Positions 1 through 13,700 are shown, counted from the first letter of the stretch. The stretch: DNA of 64,000 nucleotides from Ophiosphaerella korrae (GCA_028456385.1 JALNQF010000186.1:19782-83781); one strand, 5' to 3'. Translations and numbers: made by a program. The notes: generated from the letters alone by a model not told the origin.

Positions 1-1125
1 TTTACTAGGCAAATAAGAGTAGTATTTAGGGATATAGATATTACCTAACAAGCTAAAAAAAAACATAAAAGACTTATATAATAAAAAAGTATTTCTAAGT
101 ACGTATTATAATTTAAATAACTATTACAAAACATAGAATAGAACAAATTAGCTCTAATATTACAATTTAAACAAGGATTAAACAAAAAAATCTAATACAA
201 GATAATTTATATAGAAAAACCTAGGATACTAGAAGCTCTAAAATAACAAGTAATATAAATTAACAACGACTTTTAAGAATAAAAGAAGAACAAGTATAGT
301 AGCTAAACTAGAAACTAGGATACTAGAGACCCTATAATCCTTAACGCTAATAAAGATAAAAAGAAAAAGAAGAATAAAGACTTTATATACTTTAACTATA
401 GTAAGAAAGGCTACTATATAAAAAATTACTAATTATAAAAGAAGAAAAACATAGTATACTACTAATATAGAAAACTAGGACACTTTATAAAAGACTATAG
501 AAGTAAGGACTATAAGAAAGATAAAGAAACTTAGTTAAAAATAACTAAAAAGAAGAAGGAAGCACTATAAGTATAAGCTAAACCTTAAAAGAAAGTAGCT
601 AGGAGTAAAGAAATATAATACGTAATACTCTATTAGACTTTTTATTACAAAGACAACTACTATATATATCTTTCTAGTAAATAAAGAGTAAGATACTTTC
701 TATAAAAGAATAGAGTAGTAGTAATAAAAGAAAGAATAAAAGTATAGCTAAAAGAGATAGTATATATAATAGACCTACTAATAGAAGACTTAGAAGGAGA
801 AGAGCTTAGGAACCTATTAATCTAGGCTAAAAGACTAACACTAGATAAAGAGACTACTATAGCTTCTTCTAAAGAACTATAAGAAAGTAAAAAACAAGTT
901 AGTATAAAAAGTATAGAGTATACCTTACTAGATATATATAGCTATAAGAGCTATACAATAATAGATATAGAAGAATAAAATAAATAATAGAAATTTATTT
1001 AGAAATACTTACTAGTTATAAGTATAGAGGAAGTGTATAAAGACTAGAAAGAACGTAACTCTAAGGAAATAAAGTTTATACTATTCTAGGAATAGATAAA
1101 GTAATATATAGTTATAGTAGAAAGA
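1..1125 (+). pseudogene. Family-1 gypsy copy A, gag relic (5' part outside window)
   Basis: Capsid/nucleocapsid region of a Ty3/gypsy element whose 5' LTR lies left of the window. It aligns by eye with 46430-47545 of element D. Two CCHC zinc knuckles can be read through RIP. The first, at 388-429, reads YFNYSKKGYYIKNY, i.e. C-x2-C-x4-H-x4-C with all Cys and His turned to Tyr. The second is at 457-498 and keeps its His codon (cac, 481-483). Gag would package the RNA in virus-like particles. The frame is full of TAA/TAG, as expected when CAA, CAG and TGG codons are mutated. The copy is cut at 1125 by element B and resumes at 7942. Confidence 0.85.
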
Positions 1126-1568
1126 TATTATAATACTAAGTAGTAGGTAAGCTATTATATTGCACGCAATTAGGCTAGGTAATATAGTAGTAGTAAACAC
1201 GTAACTATTTAGTAGTAAACGCTCTAGAGCAAACACTCTAGAGTAAACGCTCTAGAATAAGCGCTTAGGAGCGAACGCTCTAGAGTAAGCGCTTAGGAAT
1301 AAACACTAGATAGTAAGTATATAAGAACGTTAATAGACCTTTATAGACTATTGTATTTAATCTCTTCTTTACCTTTTATCCTAATAGAGTATTACGACTA
1401 ATACTTTAATTAGATTCCTATCTACCTATTAATACTTATATACCTCGTAATACTCTAATAAGAGCTAACTATTAATTAAGTTAAGTAACCCTCTTATTTA
1501 TTAACCTTACCTGTCTTATAGAAGCTTACTTACCCTTGTTACTCTTACTTAGTTCTAAGGTCTTAATA
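1126..1568 (+). repeat. 5' LTR of element B (443 bp)
   Basis: Matches 7499-7941 over its full length with transition-type differences. Positions about 1206-1310 hold a tandem array of a 14-bp unit around CTCTAGAG; some units form the perfect palindrome CGCTCTAGAGCG. The array lies in the 5' half of the LTR, where the U3 promoter/enhancer would be expected. Confidence 0.9.
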
Positions 1569-1619
1569 TATTAAACACTCTTAAGATAAGTAATATATTA
1601 ATAAATATAGATAACTAGC

Positions 1620-3400
1620 GTATAAGAGTAACTTGTATAGCTACTTCTAAGGTTACTAAGCTTAACCTCTACTATAAAGAATAAAACAAGCTTAAGCTAT
1701 AGATCTTATAACTTAATCTCTTCTTTAAGGTAGACTAAGTTTAGGACAAAGATAGAGCTATACTTATATCGTCTTATATAAGAGGTAAGGTAAAGAAATA
1801 GGTTACGCTATACTTTAAAAAATACCTTAATAATAACAATAGTAACTATAACAAGATATTTAAAAAATAGATTAAGTTTAAAGATAAAGTATAACAAGCC
1901 TTTCTACTAGTAAATAAGATAGTAGTAGTAGAGCGCGCAATGTAGTAGCTACAACAATACAAGGTAGTAGTAGATTACGCTAATAAGTTCTAAAGCTACG
2001 CAATATAAATAGAATAGAATAACAAGTTATTAATAAGGATATTTTAATAAAGACTTAAGAGTAATATTTAAAGTAAGCTAATACGTAGTAGAGCTATAAT
2101 TAAGACGTTAGAGGACCTAATAAAAGAAGTAATTTAAGTTAATAACTATATATATAAATATATAGTAGAAGCTAAGAACGTAGAAGTACTATATATAGAG
2201 AGTAAAAAGTATAAACCTAAGTATAAGTAGTAACGTAAACACAAGAATAACTAAGTTTAAGGTAGCTATAGATACTTTAAGCTAAATAAGATATACGTTA
2301 ACAATATAAACCTAAGAAAACAAGAATACTATTACTATAAGAACTCTAAGGGAGTAGAAAGCTAAAAATACTATAAGTATAGTAAAATAGGGCACCTAGC
2401 AAAGAATTACTAAGTAAAGAATAAGATTATATAATAAATTAATATACTTAAGTAGTAAGATAATAATAGAGAAGAAGAATAGGAAGTAATCCTTAGAGGA
2501 AGCTAAGAGAAGAGAGATTACAAGACTATAAACTTCTAGTAGCAAGATATAAGTAAGAGATATAACTATTATAGGATTACTATATAACTAATAAACCTTA
2601 TAATAGATAATAAAGTAAAAGCTATAAAGATACTACTAAGAGTATAAAGCTATATAAAGAGGTATTAGCTAAAGTAAAAATAAGCTAAGATAGATACCTT
2701 AGAATACTTTTAGCTATACTAAAGAAGAGTAGAGTATAGGCGCAAGACAACGCTATATCTAGGAAAGTAAGTATACATAGCCTAAGACAAGAACAAGAAA
2801 GAAAACTAAGAGCCTAAGACCTCTAAATATAAATAGCACCTAAAATACTAGAGCTAAGGTAAGAAAATACTAAAGTATAAGATAGATTTACAAAAGAAAT
2901 CTAGAGACTAGTAGATAGTTACTACTTAGTATAAGAATAGTAAGATAAGGAATACTAAGTAGAGTAAACCTAATAATACAAATTATTATATATAAATAAT
3001 AATTAGGCGCTAATTATTATAGATCTAGTATTAATACAAGAACTACAATACTAGCTATACTTATACAACCTAAACTATCTACTACTATTATAGATAGGAT
3101 ATTACTATAACAACTACTTTACTTACTATTCTAATAAGATAAGATCTAGATATTTCTCTTATAAGAGATCTAGATATAAATAGAACTAAGAAGAATATAT
3201 AAACGTAAGATATAAACAATACCTATAAGATAAGTAAGAAGTAGAGTACTTTCTAAGTATAACTAAAGAAGATATAAACACGAGTAAGATACTTGTAAAT
3301 AACTAATATATTAATCTAATCTAGTAAACCTATACGCTAGAGAAGTATAAATAATATAAAGAGATTAAGATACTCTAAGGATTCTAGCGAAAGATAAATA
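1620..3400 (+). pseudogene. Element B gag relic
   Basis: Gag-like region downstream of the LTR. One CCHC knuckle is visible at 2369-2410. It reads YYKYSKIGHLAKNY, which is C-x2-C-x4-H-x4-C with Cys as Tyr and the His (cac, 2393-2395) intact. Copies of the same region lie in C (minus, about 14200-15960) and I (30640-32400). The start codon cannot be placed because ATG has been erased. The limit with pol is approximate. Confidence 0.75.
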
Positions 3401-6400
3401 AAGATTATAAGATTAAGTCTTTTTTAAGTAAATAGCTAACGCTAGATATATATCTAGAAGCTATAATACTATTAACGCTAAAAGACTTATTAAACTCCTA
3501 GTAAAGATAGGAGGAGAAAGAATAAAAGTATTAGTAGATTTAGAGTTATTTATAAACCTAATTACACTTAAAGTAGTAAAATAAGTAGAACTCTAACTAT
3601 AAGTAAAGAAGATACTATATCTAATCTATATTACAAATAGATAGCTAATACTAAGAAACCTAATAGTTAGTAATAAAGTAACTATAGAGATTATTATTTA
3701 AGGATATAGTATAAGGATTACCCTAGACGTACTAGTTTTAGCTAACAAGAACGTTATATTAGGACTCTTATAGCTACAAGAGTTTAATCCTAAAGTTAAT
3801 TAGAAAAACTAGAACCTTTTATTTAATAACTACAAAGACGTACGTAGATCTAAGCCTACGTATTAGTAGCGTTTAATAGTAGATAAGAAGGCACTATATA
3901 AGATAGTAGCTTTAATAGTAACTTATTAAGAGAGAATAAGTAACTCTATAAGTACTAGTAAGGCGCTAAGCTAAGAAAAAGAAGTAGAAGAGTAACGCGT
4001 AACTCCTAAGATCTTAGAATAATATAAGAAGTTTAGCTACTTATTTATAGAAGAGATAGATACACTAGTATTACTTAAGTACTAATCCTAGGACTACATA
4101 ATTAAGTTACAAGAAAGAAAGGAGCTACCTTTTAGGCCTATTTACTAATTAATAGAGAGTAAATTAGTAACACTCTAAGAAAGACTAAACTAAGACCTAA
4201 AGAAAGGATATATACAAGAATCCTCGTTATTAGTAGGATTTCTAATTCTCTTTGTACTAAAGAAGAAGAGACTACTAAGGATATACGTAAACTACTAAAA
4301 GCTAAACAATATTATAGTAAAAGACTAATACCTACTACTAAATATAGATAAACTCTAAGATAGGCTAAGCTAGGCTAAGATTTTTATAAAGCTAGACCTA
4401 AAAGATAGATACTACCTAATAAGAATTAAGGTAAGTAAAGAGTAGAAGATAGTGTTCTAAACACGCTATAAACATTATAAGTATATAGTAATACCCTTTA
4501 GACTAATAAATATACTAGTAACGTTCTAAAGACTAATTAATAATATATTACAAGAATACTTAGATAAGTTTATTATAGCTTACCTAGACGATATACTAAT
4601 ATATTCTAAAGAAGAAGGCGAGTATATAGAGTAAGTAACAATAGTACTATAGTGCTTAGACTAATATAACCTATAACTAAAGCTAGAGAAGTACGAATAG
4701 TATAAGATAAAAGTAGAGTTTCTAGGATATACGATAGGTATTAACAAAGTTAAGATAAGCTAAGAAAAGATTAAAGTAGTAGAGGAATAGAAAGAACCTA
4801 AGATAGTTAAGGACGTATAATTGTTCCTAAGATTTATTAACTTTAACTAATACTTTATAGAAAGATTTTCTAAAAAGGTACTACTACTTATAAAGCTTAT
4901 AAAAAAAGATATAATATAAGAATAGAGAGTAGAGTAAAAATAAGCTTATAAGGAACTTAAGTAAGCCTATATTATACTACTAGTTCTAAAGTAATTTTAT
5001 AGTAACAAGACTTTAGTTATTAAGACTAATATATCTAATCTAGCTTATAGAGTAATAGCGCTACAAGAGTATAAAGAGAAATAGTATCTAATTATATACT
5101 ATTTAGAGAAGTTTATAGAATAAGAAGAAAGATATAATATATATAATAAAGAGCTACTAGTAATAGTTAATATACTTAAGTATTAGAGAGTATATACTAA
5201 AAGCGTAGTAGAAGTAATTATTAAAATAGATTACAAGAACCTAATATACTTTATAATAAGTAAGAAGTTAAAAGATAAGTAGATATAATAGTTAGAACTA
5301 CTAGGATAGTACAAATTTAAGATCTAGTACGTACTAAGTAAGGAAAATAGCTAAGTAGACGCGCTTAGCTAAAGATATAATATCGTAGAAAAGAGATAAG
5401 TAGTAGAAGAAGCTATACTCTAAGATAATAAACAAAGATACCTAGTACTAAATACACAACTAGTAGAGGAGTAAGAGATTAATAACCTAGTTAGGATTAT
5501 AAACAAAGTTCTAGAAGAATTATAAGAAGTAATTATATAATAATACTATAACAACTTAGTATATAAGTACCTAGAGATTGTATAGACTATAGAACTAATC
5601 TAAAGGAACTATAGATTTAGTAAGATAAAGGAGAAAGTAACGTTGTTTATTAAAGAATACGTAAATTACTAGAAAAATAAGTACAAGATATATATACCTT
5701 ATAAAGAAATATAAGTAATTAAAATACTAAAAGAACTATAAATAGACGTTATAATAGACTTTATTATAGGACTACTAATATTAAAAGACCTAGTAATAAG
5801 AATAGAATACAATATAATAATAGTAATTATAGACTAATTTATAAAATACGCTAAGATAGAGAAATTCTAAAGTAACTATATAGTAGACTAGCTAGAACAC
5901 GTGCTACTAGACGTACTAATACAAAGATACAAGATACTAAAAAGTATTATTAGCGATAGAGATAAGCTTTTTATATCTAATTACTAGATAACGCTACTTA
6001 TAGTAATAGAGACAAAAAGGAAGCTATTAATAGCTTATTATCTATAAATAGATAGATAGATAGAATAGACTAATAGGATATTAAAGATATACCTAAGGAT
6101 TTATAGTAATTAGAAGTAGAATAATTAGGTATTACTACTACTTATAGCACAATTAGTATATAATAATAAGTACTTAGAAGTAATAAGTAAAACACTATAT
6201 TTTATAAACTATAGAATAAACCTTAATTTATTTAAGAAAATACTACTAGGACCTAAGATAGAAGTAGTATTAGTTAGAGTTAAGGATATATAAGAACTCT
6301 ACAATAAGATAAGATAAAAACTAGAGAAAGCTTAGAAATAAAGTATTTTATATATTAATTAAAAACAAAAAATAGTACCTTAGCTAAAAGAAGAGGATAA

Positions 6401-6800
6401 AGTATATCTTTATACAAAGAATCTATAGATAAAGTAACCTAGTAAAGGGCTAGACTATATTAAAGTTAGACTATTTTTAGTTAAGAAAGATAATAAGCTA
6501 GTAACAAAAACACTAGAGCTACCTAAAGACGCTAAGGTATACTCTAAGTTCTATATAAGTCTACTAGAACTAGCTAAGCTAAAAATACTAGTATAGCGAC
6601 AATTCTAATATTAGAAAGAGGAGGACAATAAGTTTAAAGTTAAAAACCTATAAAGATATTAAGAAATAGGATATAATACCTTCTAAAGTACATAGTTTCT
6701 CTAAAAGTAGCTAGTAAAGTAGAAAGGCTACCTAGCGAGTAAAAATATATAGGAACCTAAAGCTAACTTATAGAATTATTAGTAGATACTTAAAAAAGTA
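3400..6800 (+). pseudogene. Element B pol relic: protease, RT, RNase H, integrase, chromodomain
   Basis: Domains in order by motif. The aspartic protease is at about 3500-3810; its active-site D-S-G now reads D-L-E at 3537-3545 (TCA to TTA, GGG to GAG), followed by a flap-side ILGLL*LQEFNP motif. In the reverse transcriptase, LDLKDRYYLIRI precedes an intact YLDD box at 4581-4592. RNase H and the connection span about 4960-5390 (NISNLAYRVIALQEYK). The integrase core is at about 5700-6210 (SDRDKLF; LLIAQLVYNNKYLEV). The chromodomain is at about 6625-6790 (KGYLASKNI*EPKANL). Chromodomain integrases favour heterochromatin, which fits the nested location. Many RIP stops make it non-functional. Confidence 0.88.
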
Positions 6801-6889
6801 AGAAGTAAGTATAATATACTAGGATATATAAGATATATAAAGCTATAGCTAGGATATAATAGATATATTAGTAGAAGAAAGTTCTATAA

Positions 6890-7330
6890 TAAACCTAACT
6901 ATATAGAGCCTACAAAGCGCCTTTAGTTATAATAAACTTGTCTAATAAGCTAATAGTAGACTAGATAGTAGAGGAAGAGGTAATATTAATAGTAGTAGTA
7001 AAATAGTTAAGAACTTACGCTAAAACCTTATTACCTTCTTACTCTAACTCTAATGCTAAGCACAAGGCCTTGCAACAAGCACGCTCTTTAGTAAATTTTA
7101 ATATTTTCTTATTACGTAGTAAATAGGTAATAATAATAGTAAAAAGTTTTTTATTATTATTAACCTTTTTATAGAACTTTTTACAAGTTTAATTAAGAGA
7201 CTCCTAAGTTATACTAACGTAGAGACGCCCTATACAAGTATACTTAGTATACTTTAGAGTAGAATCTAGTATAATAAAATAAGGAATACTTAAGAGAGAA
7301 TAATATAGATAAGGTATTTTAGAAATATAG
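6890..7330 (-). pseudogene. Antisense Zn2Cys6-like gene in the 3' extension of element B
   Basis: Reads opposite to gag-pol. Cys positions (now Tyr codons) lie between 7311 and 7219 on the minus strand with spacing C-x2-C-x6-C-x9-C-x2-C-x6-C. The first is preceded by Pro (PYLYYS), and the block ends in a G-R-x-C type motif. This spacing satisfies the fungal Zn(II)2Cys6 consensus (C-x2-C-x6-C-x5-12-C-x2-C-x6-8-C). A hydrophobic and basic, probably helical, tail follows towards pol. Element C carries the same gene. The ends are uncertain. A role as DNA-binding accessory protein is inference only. Confidence 0.6.
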
Positions 7331-7484
7331 TTTATAGTAAGGATTTCTAATAAGAGATAAAGTCTATAAGACTACAAAGGAGGTAATATTATAGTAAGAT
7401 AGTTTTTAACTAAAACGTAGGGTAAACTACTTATAAGCTAGACCTAGCTAATAGAGGCCTAAGCCTAAGGATAGACCTAGCGTA

Positions 7485-7498
7485 AGAAAGGGGAATAG
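7485..7498 (+). other. Polypurine tract of element B
   Basis: AAGAAAGGGGAATAG-like purine run directly before the 3' LTR start at 7499. It is mirrored as CTATCCCCCTTTCTTAC after the left LTR of the reversed element C at 10083. This is the usual primer for plus-strand cDNA synthesis in LTR elements. Confidence 0.75.
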
Positions 7499-7941
7499 TA
7501 TTACAATACTAAGCAGCAAGTAAGCTATTATATTACACGCAATTAGGCTAAGCAATATAGTAGTAGTAAATACGTAACTATTTAGTAGTAAACGCTCTAG
7601 AGTAAACGCTCTAGAGTAAACGCTCTAGAATAAGCGCTTAGGAGTAAACGCTCTAGAGTAAGCGCTTAGGAATAAACGCTAGATAGTAAGTATATAGGAA
7701 CGTTAATAGACCTTTATAGACTATTATATTTAATCTCTTCTTTACCTCTTATCCTAATAGAGTATTACAACTAATACTTTAATTAGATTCTTATCTACCT
7801 ATTAATACTTATATACCTTGTAATACTCTAATAAGAGCTAACTATTAATTAAGTTAAGTAACCCTCTTGTTTATTAACCTCGCCCGTCTTATAGAAGCCT
7901 ACTTACCCTCGTTACCTTTACTTAGATCTAAGGTCTTAATA
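7499..7941 (+). repeat. 3' LTR of element B (443 bp)
   Basis: Full-length partner of 1126-1568, with the same 14-bp CTCTAGAG array (about 7590-7680). It is followed by the duplicated target AAAGA and then by the interrupted family-1 sequence. Confidence 0.9.
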
Positions 7942-9681
7942 AAAGAATACTTATATAAAGAGAATAGTAATACTTTATAAGAAAAACGTAATAGATTAAC
8001 AAAGCCTATATACTAAGAGTACTAGTAGTATACTACGTCCTAACTATAGATAGACCTAGGAAAAGTAAGTACTAGAAAGAGGATAACAAAGTAATAAATC
8101 TAAAGTACCTAGTATATTTTAAAGTATTATAGATATTATACCTAGATAAGAATTATATTATATATAGGAACCCTAAAGTAAATAATAGCGTATAGCTTAT
8201 ATAAAGAAGAAGCTATAACTATATAAGAGTAATTCTAGTAGAAGATATCTAAGGATAGAAAATAACCCTAGAAGAAGGATACATAGTAATAAGGCCTAGA
8301 CCTAAATTATCTAAGAAATATATCTAAAGAGGACTATAGTATAAATATACAAATAATAAATACCTAAAATATAAAGAATATAAACTTAAAGTAAAGCTAT
8401 AGTTATAAATAGATAGATAATTTATAAAACTACCTAAGTAAGAATAACTAGAAGGTATAAGAGGCCTATACATTACAAAAATAGGCGCGTATTAAAGAAA
8501 GAAAGTATAATTAATAATTAATAGTAGAGCTACAAAGAACTTTATATCTAAGAAGTTTATAAAAATAAAAGAGATACGTTATATAATAAAGAAATACTTC
8601 TAACAATTAAGTATAATTAAAAGAAAACTATTCTAGGAACCTATTAGGTTTAAAACAGTTCTCTCTACACTAGAACTAGAAGAGATAATAATTAAGAATA
8701 TAGTTATAGATATAACAACAATTAATAACAAATAAGATATAATACTAAGTATACTATAGTTATAGATAACTAACCTATATATTAATTAGAGAATAAGAAA
8801 AATTAATTACTATAGAATAAATATATTAAAGGCTAACATAAACACCTATAAAGGAAAATTCTCTAAAGAATACAAGAAATAGGAGAAATAGCTTATAGAG
8901 CCTAAAGACTACCTTCTAGAATATTAGCTATAGGATTTAGTAATAGAACTAGAAGAAAGAAAGAACGTAAGATAGAGCCTAGTCTATAGAAAAATAGAAA
9001 AAGAATCTAAAATTAAACAAGCTTTTATTAAAAAGGTAATAAAGAAAAGATAGATATAAGAATCTAAATCTTTAGTAGTATATAGACTTATATTTGTAGA
9101 TAAAAAAAGAATAGAAGAAAAATAACCCTATATAGACTTTAGAAAAACAAACGTAGTTATAAACAAGAACTAATACCTTTTACTACGTATAGACAAGATA
9201 TAAGATAGACTATAGAAAGTAAAAATCTTTATAAAACTAGATATCTAGAATGCCTACTACTAAATTAGAATCAAGAAAGGTAATAAATAGAAAATAGTAT
9301 TTAGAACGTAGTATAGACTATATAAATACCTAGTTATACCTTTTAGATTAATAAACGCACTAGTAGCCTTCTAAGAAAGAATTAATATAGTACTAAGAGA
9401 GTACCTAGACGTATTTATATTTATATACCTAGATAATATCTTTATATTCTTAGAAATAGAGGAAGAACACGTATAATATATATATAAAGTACTAGAAAAA
9501 CTAGTAAAAAATAAATTATTTCTTAAAATAAGAAAATACAAGTTCTATACAAAAGAAATAGATTTCCTTAGATTTATTATAGAACTAGGAAAAATCAAGA
9601 TTAATCTAGGAAAGATTAAAACAATTAGTAAATAGCTAATACTAAAGAACCTAAAAGAGGTACAATAATTTTATAGACTAG
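7942..9681 (+). pseudogene. Copy A, pol relic part 1 (protease and reverse transcriptase)
   Basis: Continuation of copy A after element B; it aligns with 47540-49285 of element D. The reverse transcriptase is recognisable by RIKKGNK*KIVFRT and the catalytic box at 9426-9437, which reads YLDN instead of YLDD (Asp to Asn). The sequence stops mid-RT at 9681, where element C was inserted, and resumes at 16415 with the homologous next bases. Confidence 0.85.
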
Positions 9682-10082
9682 TATTAAGACCTTAGAACTA
9701 AGTAAGAGTAATAAGGGTAAGTAGGCTTTTATAAGATAGGCGAAGTTAATAAATAAGAGAGTTACTTAACTTAATTAATAGTTAGCTCTTATTAGAGTAT
9801 TACGAGGTATGTAAGTATTAATAGGTAGATAGGAATCTAATTAAAGTATTAGTTATAATACTCTATTAAGATAAAAAGTAAAAAAGAGATTAAACACAAT
9901 AGTCTATAAAGGTCTATTAACGTTCCTATATACTTGCTATCTAGTGTTTATTCCTAAGCGCTTACTCTAGAGTATTTACTCTAGAGTGTTTACTACTAAA
10001 TAGTTACGTGTTTAGCGCTACTATATTACTTAGCCTAATTGCGTATAATATAACAGCTTACCTACTACTTAGTATTATAATA
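9682..10082 (-). repeat. 3' LTR of element C (401 bp, reversed)
   Basis: Begins TATTAAGACC and ends TATTATAATA, the reverse complement of the family-2 LTR. It matches 16014-16414. It carries a shortened CTCTAGAG repeat array (about 9955-10005). Confidence 0.9.
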
Positions 10083-10229
10083 CTATCCCCCTTTCTTACG
10101 CTAAGTCTATCCTTAGGCCTAGGCCTCTATTAGCTAGGTCTAGCTTATAAGTAGTTTACTCTACCTTCTAGTTAAAAACTATCCTACTATAATATTACCT
10201 CCTTTATAGTCTTATAGACTTTATCTCTT

Positions 10230-10700
10230 ATTAGAAATCTTTACTATAAACTATATTTCTAAAACACTTTATCTATATTATTCTTTTTTAGGTATTCCTT
10301 ATTTTATTATACTAGATTCTACTCTAAAGTATACTAAGTACACTTATATAGGGCGTCCCTACGTTAGTATAACCTAGGAGTCTCTTAATTAAACTTATAA
10401 AAATTTCTATAAAAAAGTTAATAATAATAAAAAACTTTTTACTATTATTATTACTTATTTACTATATAATAAGAAAATATTAAAATTTACTAAAGAGTAT
10501 ACTTATTGCAAGGCCTTATACCTAGCGTTAGAGTTAGAGTAAGAAGGTAATAAGGTCTTAGCGTAAGTTCTTAACTATTTTACTACTACTATTAATATCA
10601 CCTCTTCCCCTACTATTTAGTCTACTATTAGCTTATTAGACAAGTTTATTATAACTAAAGGCGCTTTATAGGCTCTATATAGTTAGGTTTATTATAGAAC
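10230..10700 (+). pseudogene. Antisense Zn2Cys6-like gene of element C
   Basis: Plus-strand frame opposite to the minus-strand pol. Codons at 10270, 10279, 10300, 10330, 10339 and 10360, all now Tyr, give C-x2-C-x6-C-x9-C-x2-C-x6-C, the Zn(II)2Cys6 spacing. The last is in GRPYVS. Downstream, in the same frame, is a long stretch with only scattered TAA/TAG (each explicable as Gln or Trp) and helix-like content (IRKY-type blocks, LALELE). I count about 7 stops in 125 codons, far fewer than in the shadow frames. The start codon is not identifiable. It lies tail-to-tail with pol. Confidence 0.65.
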
Positions 10701-10779
10701 TTTCTTCTACTAATATATCTATTATATCCTAGCTATAGCTTTATATATCTTATATATCCTAGTATATTATACTTACTTC

Positions 10780-13700
10780 TTACTTTCTTAAGTATCTACT
10801 AATAATTCTATAGATTAGCTTTAGGTTCCTATATATTTTTACTTACTAAGTAGCCTTTCTATTTTACTAGCTACTCTTAGAGAAACTATATACTTTAGAA
10901 GGCGTTGCGTCCTATTTCTTAATATCTCTATAGGTCTTTAACTTTAAACTTATTATCCTCCTCTTTCTAATATTAGAATTGTTGCTATACTAGTATTTTT
11001 AGCTTAGCTAGTTCTAGTAAGCTTATATAGAACTTAGGGTATACTTTAGTATTTTTAGGTAGTTCTAGTGTTTTTGTTACTAGCCTATTATCTTCTTTAA
11101 CTAAAAATAGTCTAACCTTAATATAGTCTAGCCTTTTACTAAGTTACTTTATCTATAGATTCTTTATATAAAGATACGCTTTATCTTTTTCTTTTAGCTA
11201 AGGTACTATTTTTTATTTTTAATTAATATATAAAATACTTTATTTCTAAGCTTCTTCTAGTTTTTATCTTATCTTATTGTAGAGTTCTTGTATATCCTTA
11301 ACTCTAACTAATACTACCTCTATTTTAGGTCTTAGTAGTATTTTCTTAAATAAATTAGGGTATATCTTATAGTTTGCAAAATATAGTATTTTACTTATTA
11401 CTTCTAAGTACTTATTATTATATACTAATTGTATTATAGGTAGTAGTAATACTTAATTATTCTACTTCTAATTACTATAAATCCTTAGGTATATCTTTAA
11501 TGTCTTATTAGTCTATTCTATTTATCTATCTATCTATAGATAATAAGCTATTAATAGCTTCTTTTTTGTCTCTATTACTATAAGTAGCGTTATTTAGTAA
11601 TTAAATATAAAAAGCTTATCTTTATTACTAATAATACTTTTTAGTATCCTATATCTTTATATTAGTACGTCTAGTAGTACGTATTCTAGCTAATCTACTA
11701 TGTAGTTACTTTAGAATTTCTCTATCTTAGCGTATTTTGTAAATTAGTCTATAATTACTATTATTATATTATATCTTATTCTTATTACTAAGTCTTTTAA
11801 TATTAGTAGTCCTATAATAAAGTCTATTGCAACGTCTATCTATAGTTCTTCTAGTATCTTAATTACTTATATTTTTCTATAAATTGTATATATCTTATAC
11901 TTATTCTTCTAATAATCTATATATTCCTTAATAAACTACGTTACTTTCTCTTTTATCTTACTAAATCTATAGTTCTTCTAGATTAGTTCTATAGTCTATA
12001 TAATCTCTAGGTACTTATATACTAAGTTATTATAGTATTATTATATAATTACTTCTTATAATTCTTCTAGAACCTTATTTATAATCTTAACTAAGTTGTT
12101 AATCTTTTACTCCTCTACTAGTTGTATATTTAGTACTAGGTATCCTTGTCTATTATCTTAGAGTATAGCTTCTTTTACTACTTATCTCTTTCCTATAATA
12201 TTGTGTCTTTAGCTAAGCGCGTTTACTTAGCTATTTTCTTTACCTAGTACGTACTAGATCTTAAATTTATACTATCTTAGTAGTTCTAACTATTATATCT
12301 ACTTATTCTTTAACTTCTTACTAATTATAAAGTATATTAGGTTCTTGTAATCTATTTTAATAATTACTTCTACTACGCTTTTAGTATATACTCTCTAATA
12401 CTTAAGTATATTAACTATTACTAGTAGCTCTTTATTATATATATTATATCTTTCCTCTTACTCTATAAACTTCTCTAAATAGTATATAATTAGATACTAT
12501 TTCTCTTTATACTCTTGTAGCGCTATTACTCTATAAGCTAGATTAGATATATTAGTCTTAATAACTAAGGTCTTGTTACTATAAAATTACTTTAGAACTA
12601 GTAGTATAATATAGGCTTACTTAAGTTCTTTATAAGCTTATTTCTACTCTACTCTTTATTTTTATATTATATCTTTCTTTATAAGCTTTATAAGTAGTAG
12701 TACTTTCTTAGAAAATCTTTCTATAAAGTATTAGTTAAAGTTAATAAATCTTAGGAATAATTATACGTCCTTAACTATCTTAGGTTCCTTCTATTCCTCT
12801 ACTACTTTAATCTTTTCTTAACTTATCTTAACTTTGTTAATACCTATTATATATCTTAGAAACTCTACTTCTATCTTATACTATTCGTACTTCTCTAGCT
12901 TTAGTTATAGGTTGTATTAGTCTAAGTACTATAGTACTATTATTACTTACTCTACGTACTTGCCTTCTTCTTTAGAATATATTAGTATATTGTCTAGGTA
13001 TACTATAACAAACTTATCTAAGTATTCTTTTAATATATTGTTAATTAGTCTTTAGAACGTTACTAGTATATTTGTTAGTCTAAAGAGTATTACTATATAC
13101 TTTTAATATCTATAGTATATTTAGAACGCTATCTTCTACTCTTTACCTACTTTAATTTATATTAGGTAGTATCTATCCTTTAGGTCTAGCTTTATAAAAA
13201 TCTTAGCTTAACTTAGCTTATTTTAGAGTTTATCTATATTTAGTAGTAAGTATTAGTCCTTTACTATAATATTGTTTAGTTTTTAGTAGTCTACGTATAT
13301 CTTTAGTAGTCTCTTCTTCTTTAGTATAAAGAGAATTAGAAATCCTACTAATAATAAGGATTCTTGTATATATCCTTTCTTTAGGTCTCTATTTAGTCTT
13401 TCTTAGAGTATTACTAATTTACTCTCTATTAATTAGTAAATAGGCCTAAAAGGTAGCTCTTTTCTTTCTTATAACTTAATCGTATAGTCTTAGAGTTAGT
13501 ACTTAAGTAATACTAGTATATCTATCTCTTCTATAAACAAGTAGCTAAACTTCTTATATTATTCTAGGATCTTAAGAGTTATATATTACTCCTCTACTCC
13601 TACTTCTTAGCTTAGCGCCCTACTAGTACTTATAGAGTTACTTATTCTCTCTTAATAAGTTACTATTAAAGCTACTATCTTATATAGTACCTTCTTATCT

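Larger units (their letters stand above)
1126..7941 (+). mobile_element. Family-2 Ty3/gypsy element B, complete but RIP-inactivated
   Basis: A 6816-bp element inserted into copy A near its gag/pol junction. Both LTRs are 443 bp. It is flanked by the 5-bp target duplication AAAGA (1121-1125 and 7942-7946). LTR ends now read TATTATAATACT...GGTCTTAATA, consistent with RIP of TG...CA ends. The order is LTR, gag, protease, RT, RNase H, integrase, chromodomain, antisense gene, purine-rich tract, LTR. C (9682-16414) and I (30192-35719) belong to the same family. All reading frames are broken by TAA/TAG. Confidence 0.92.
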
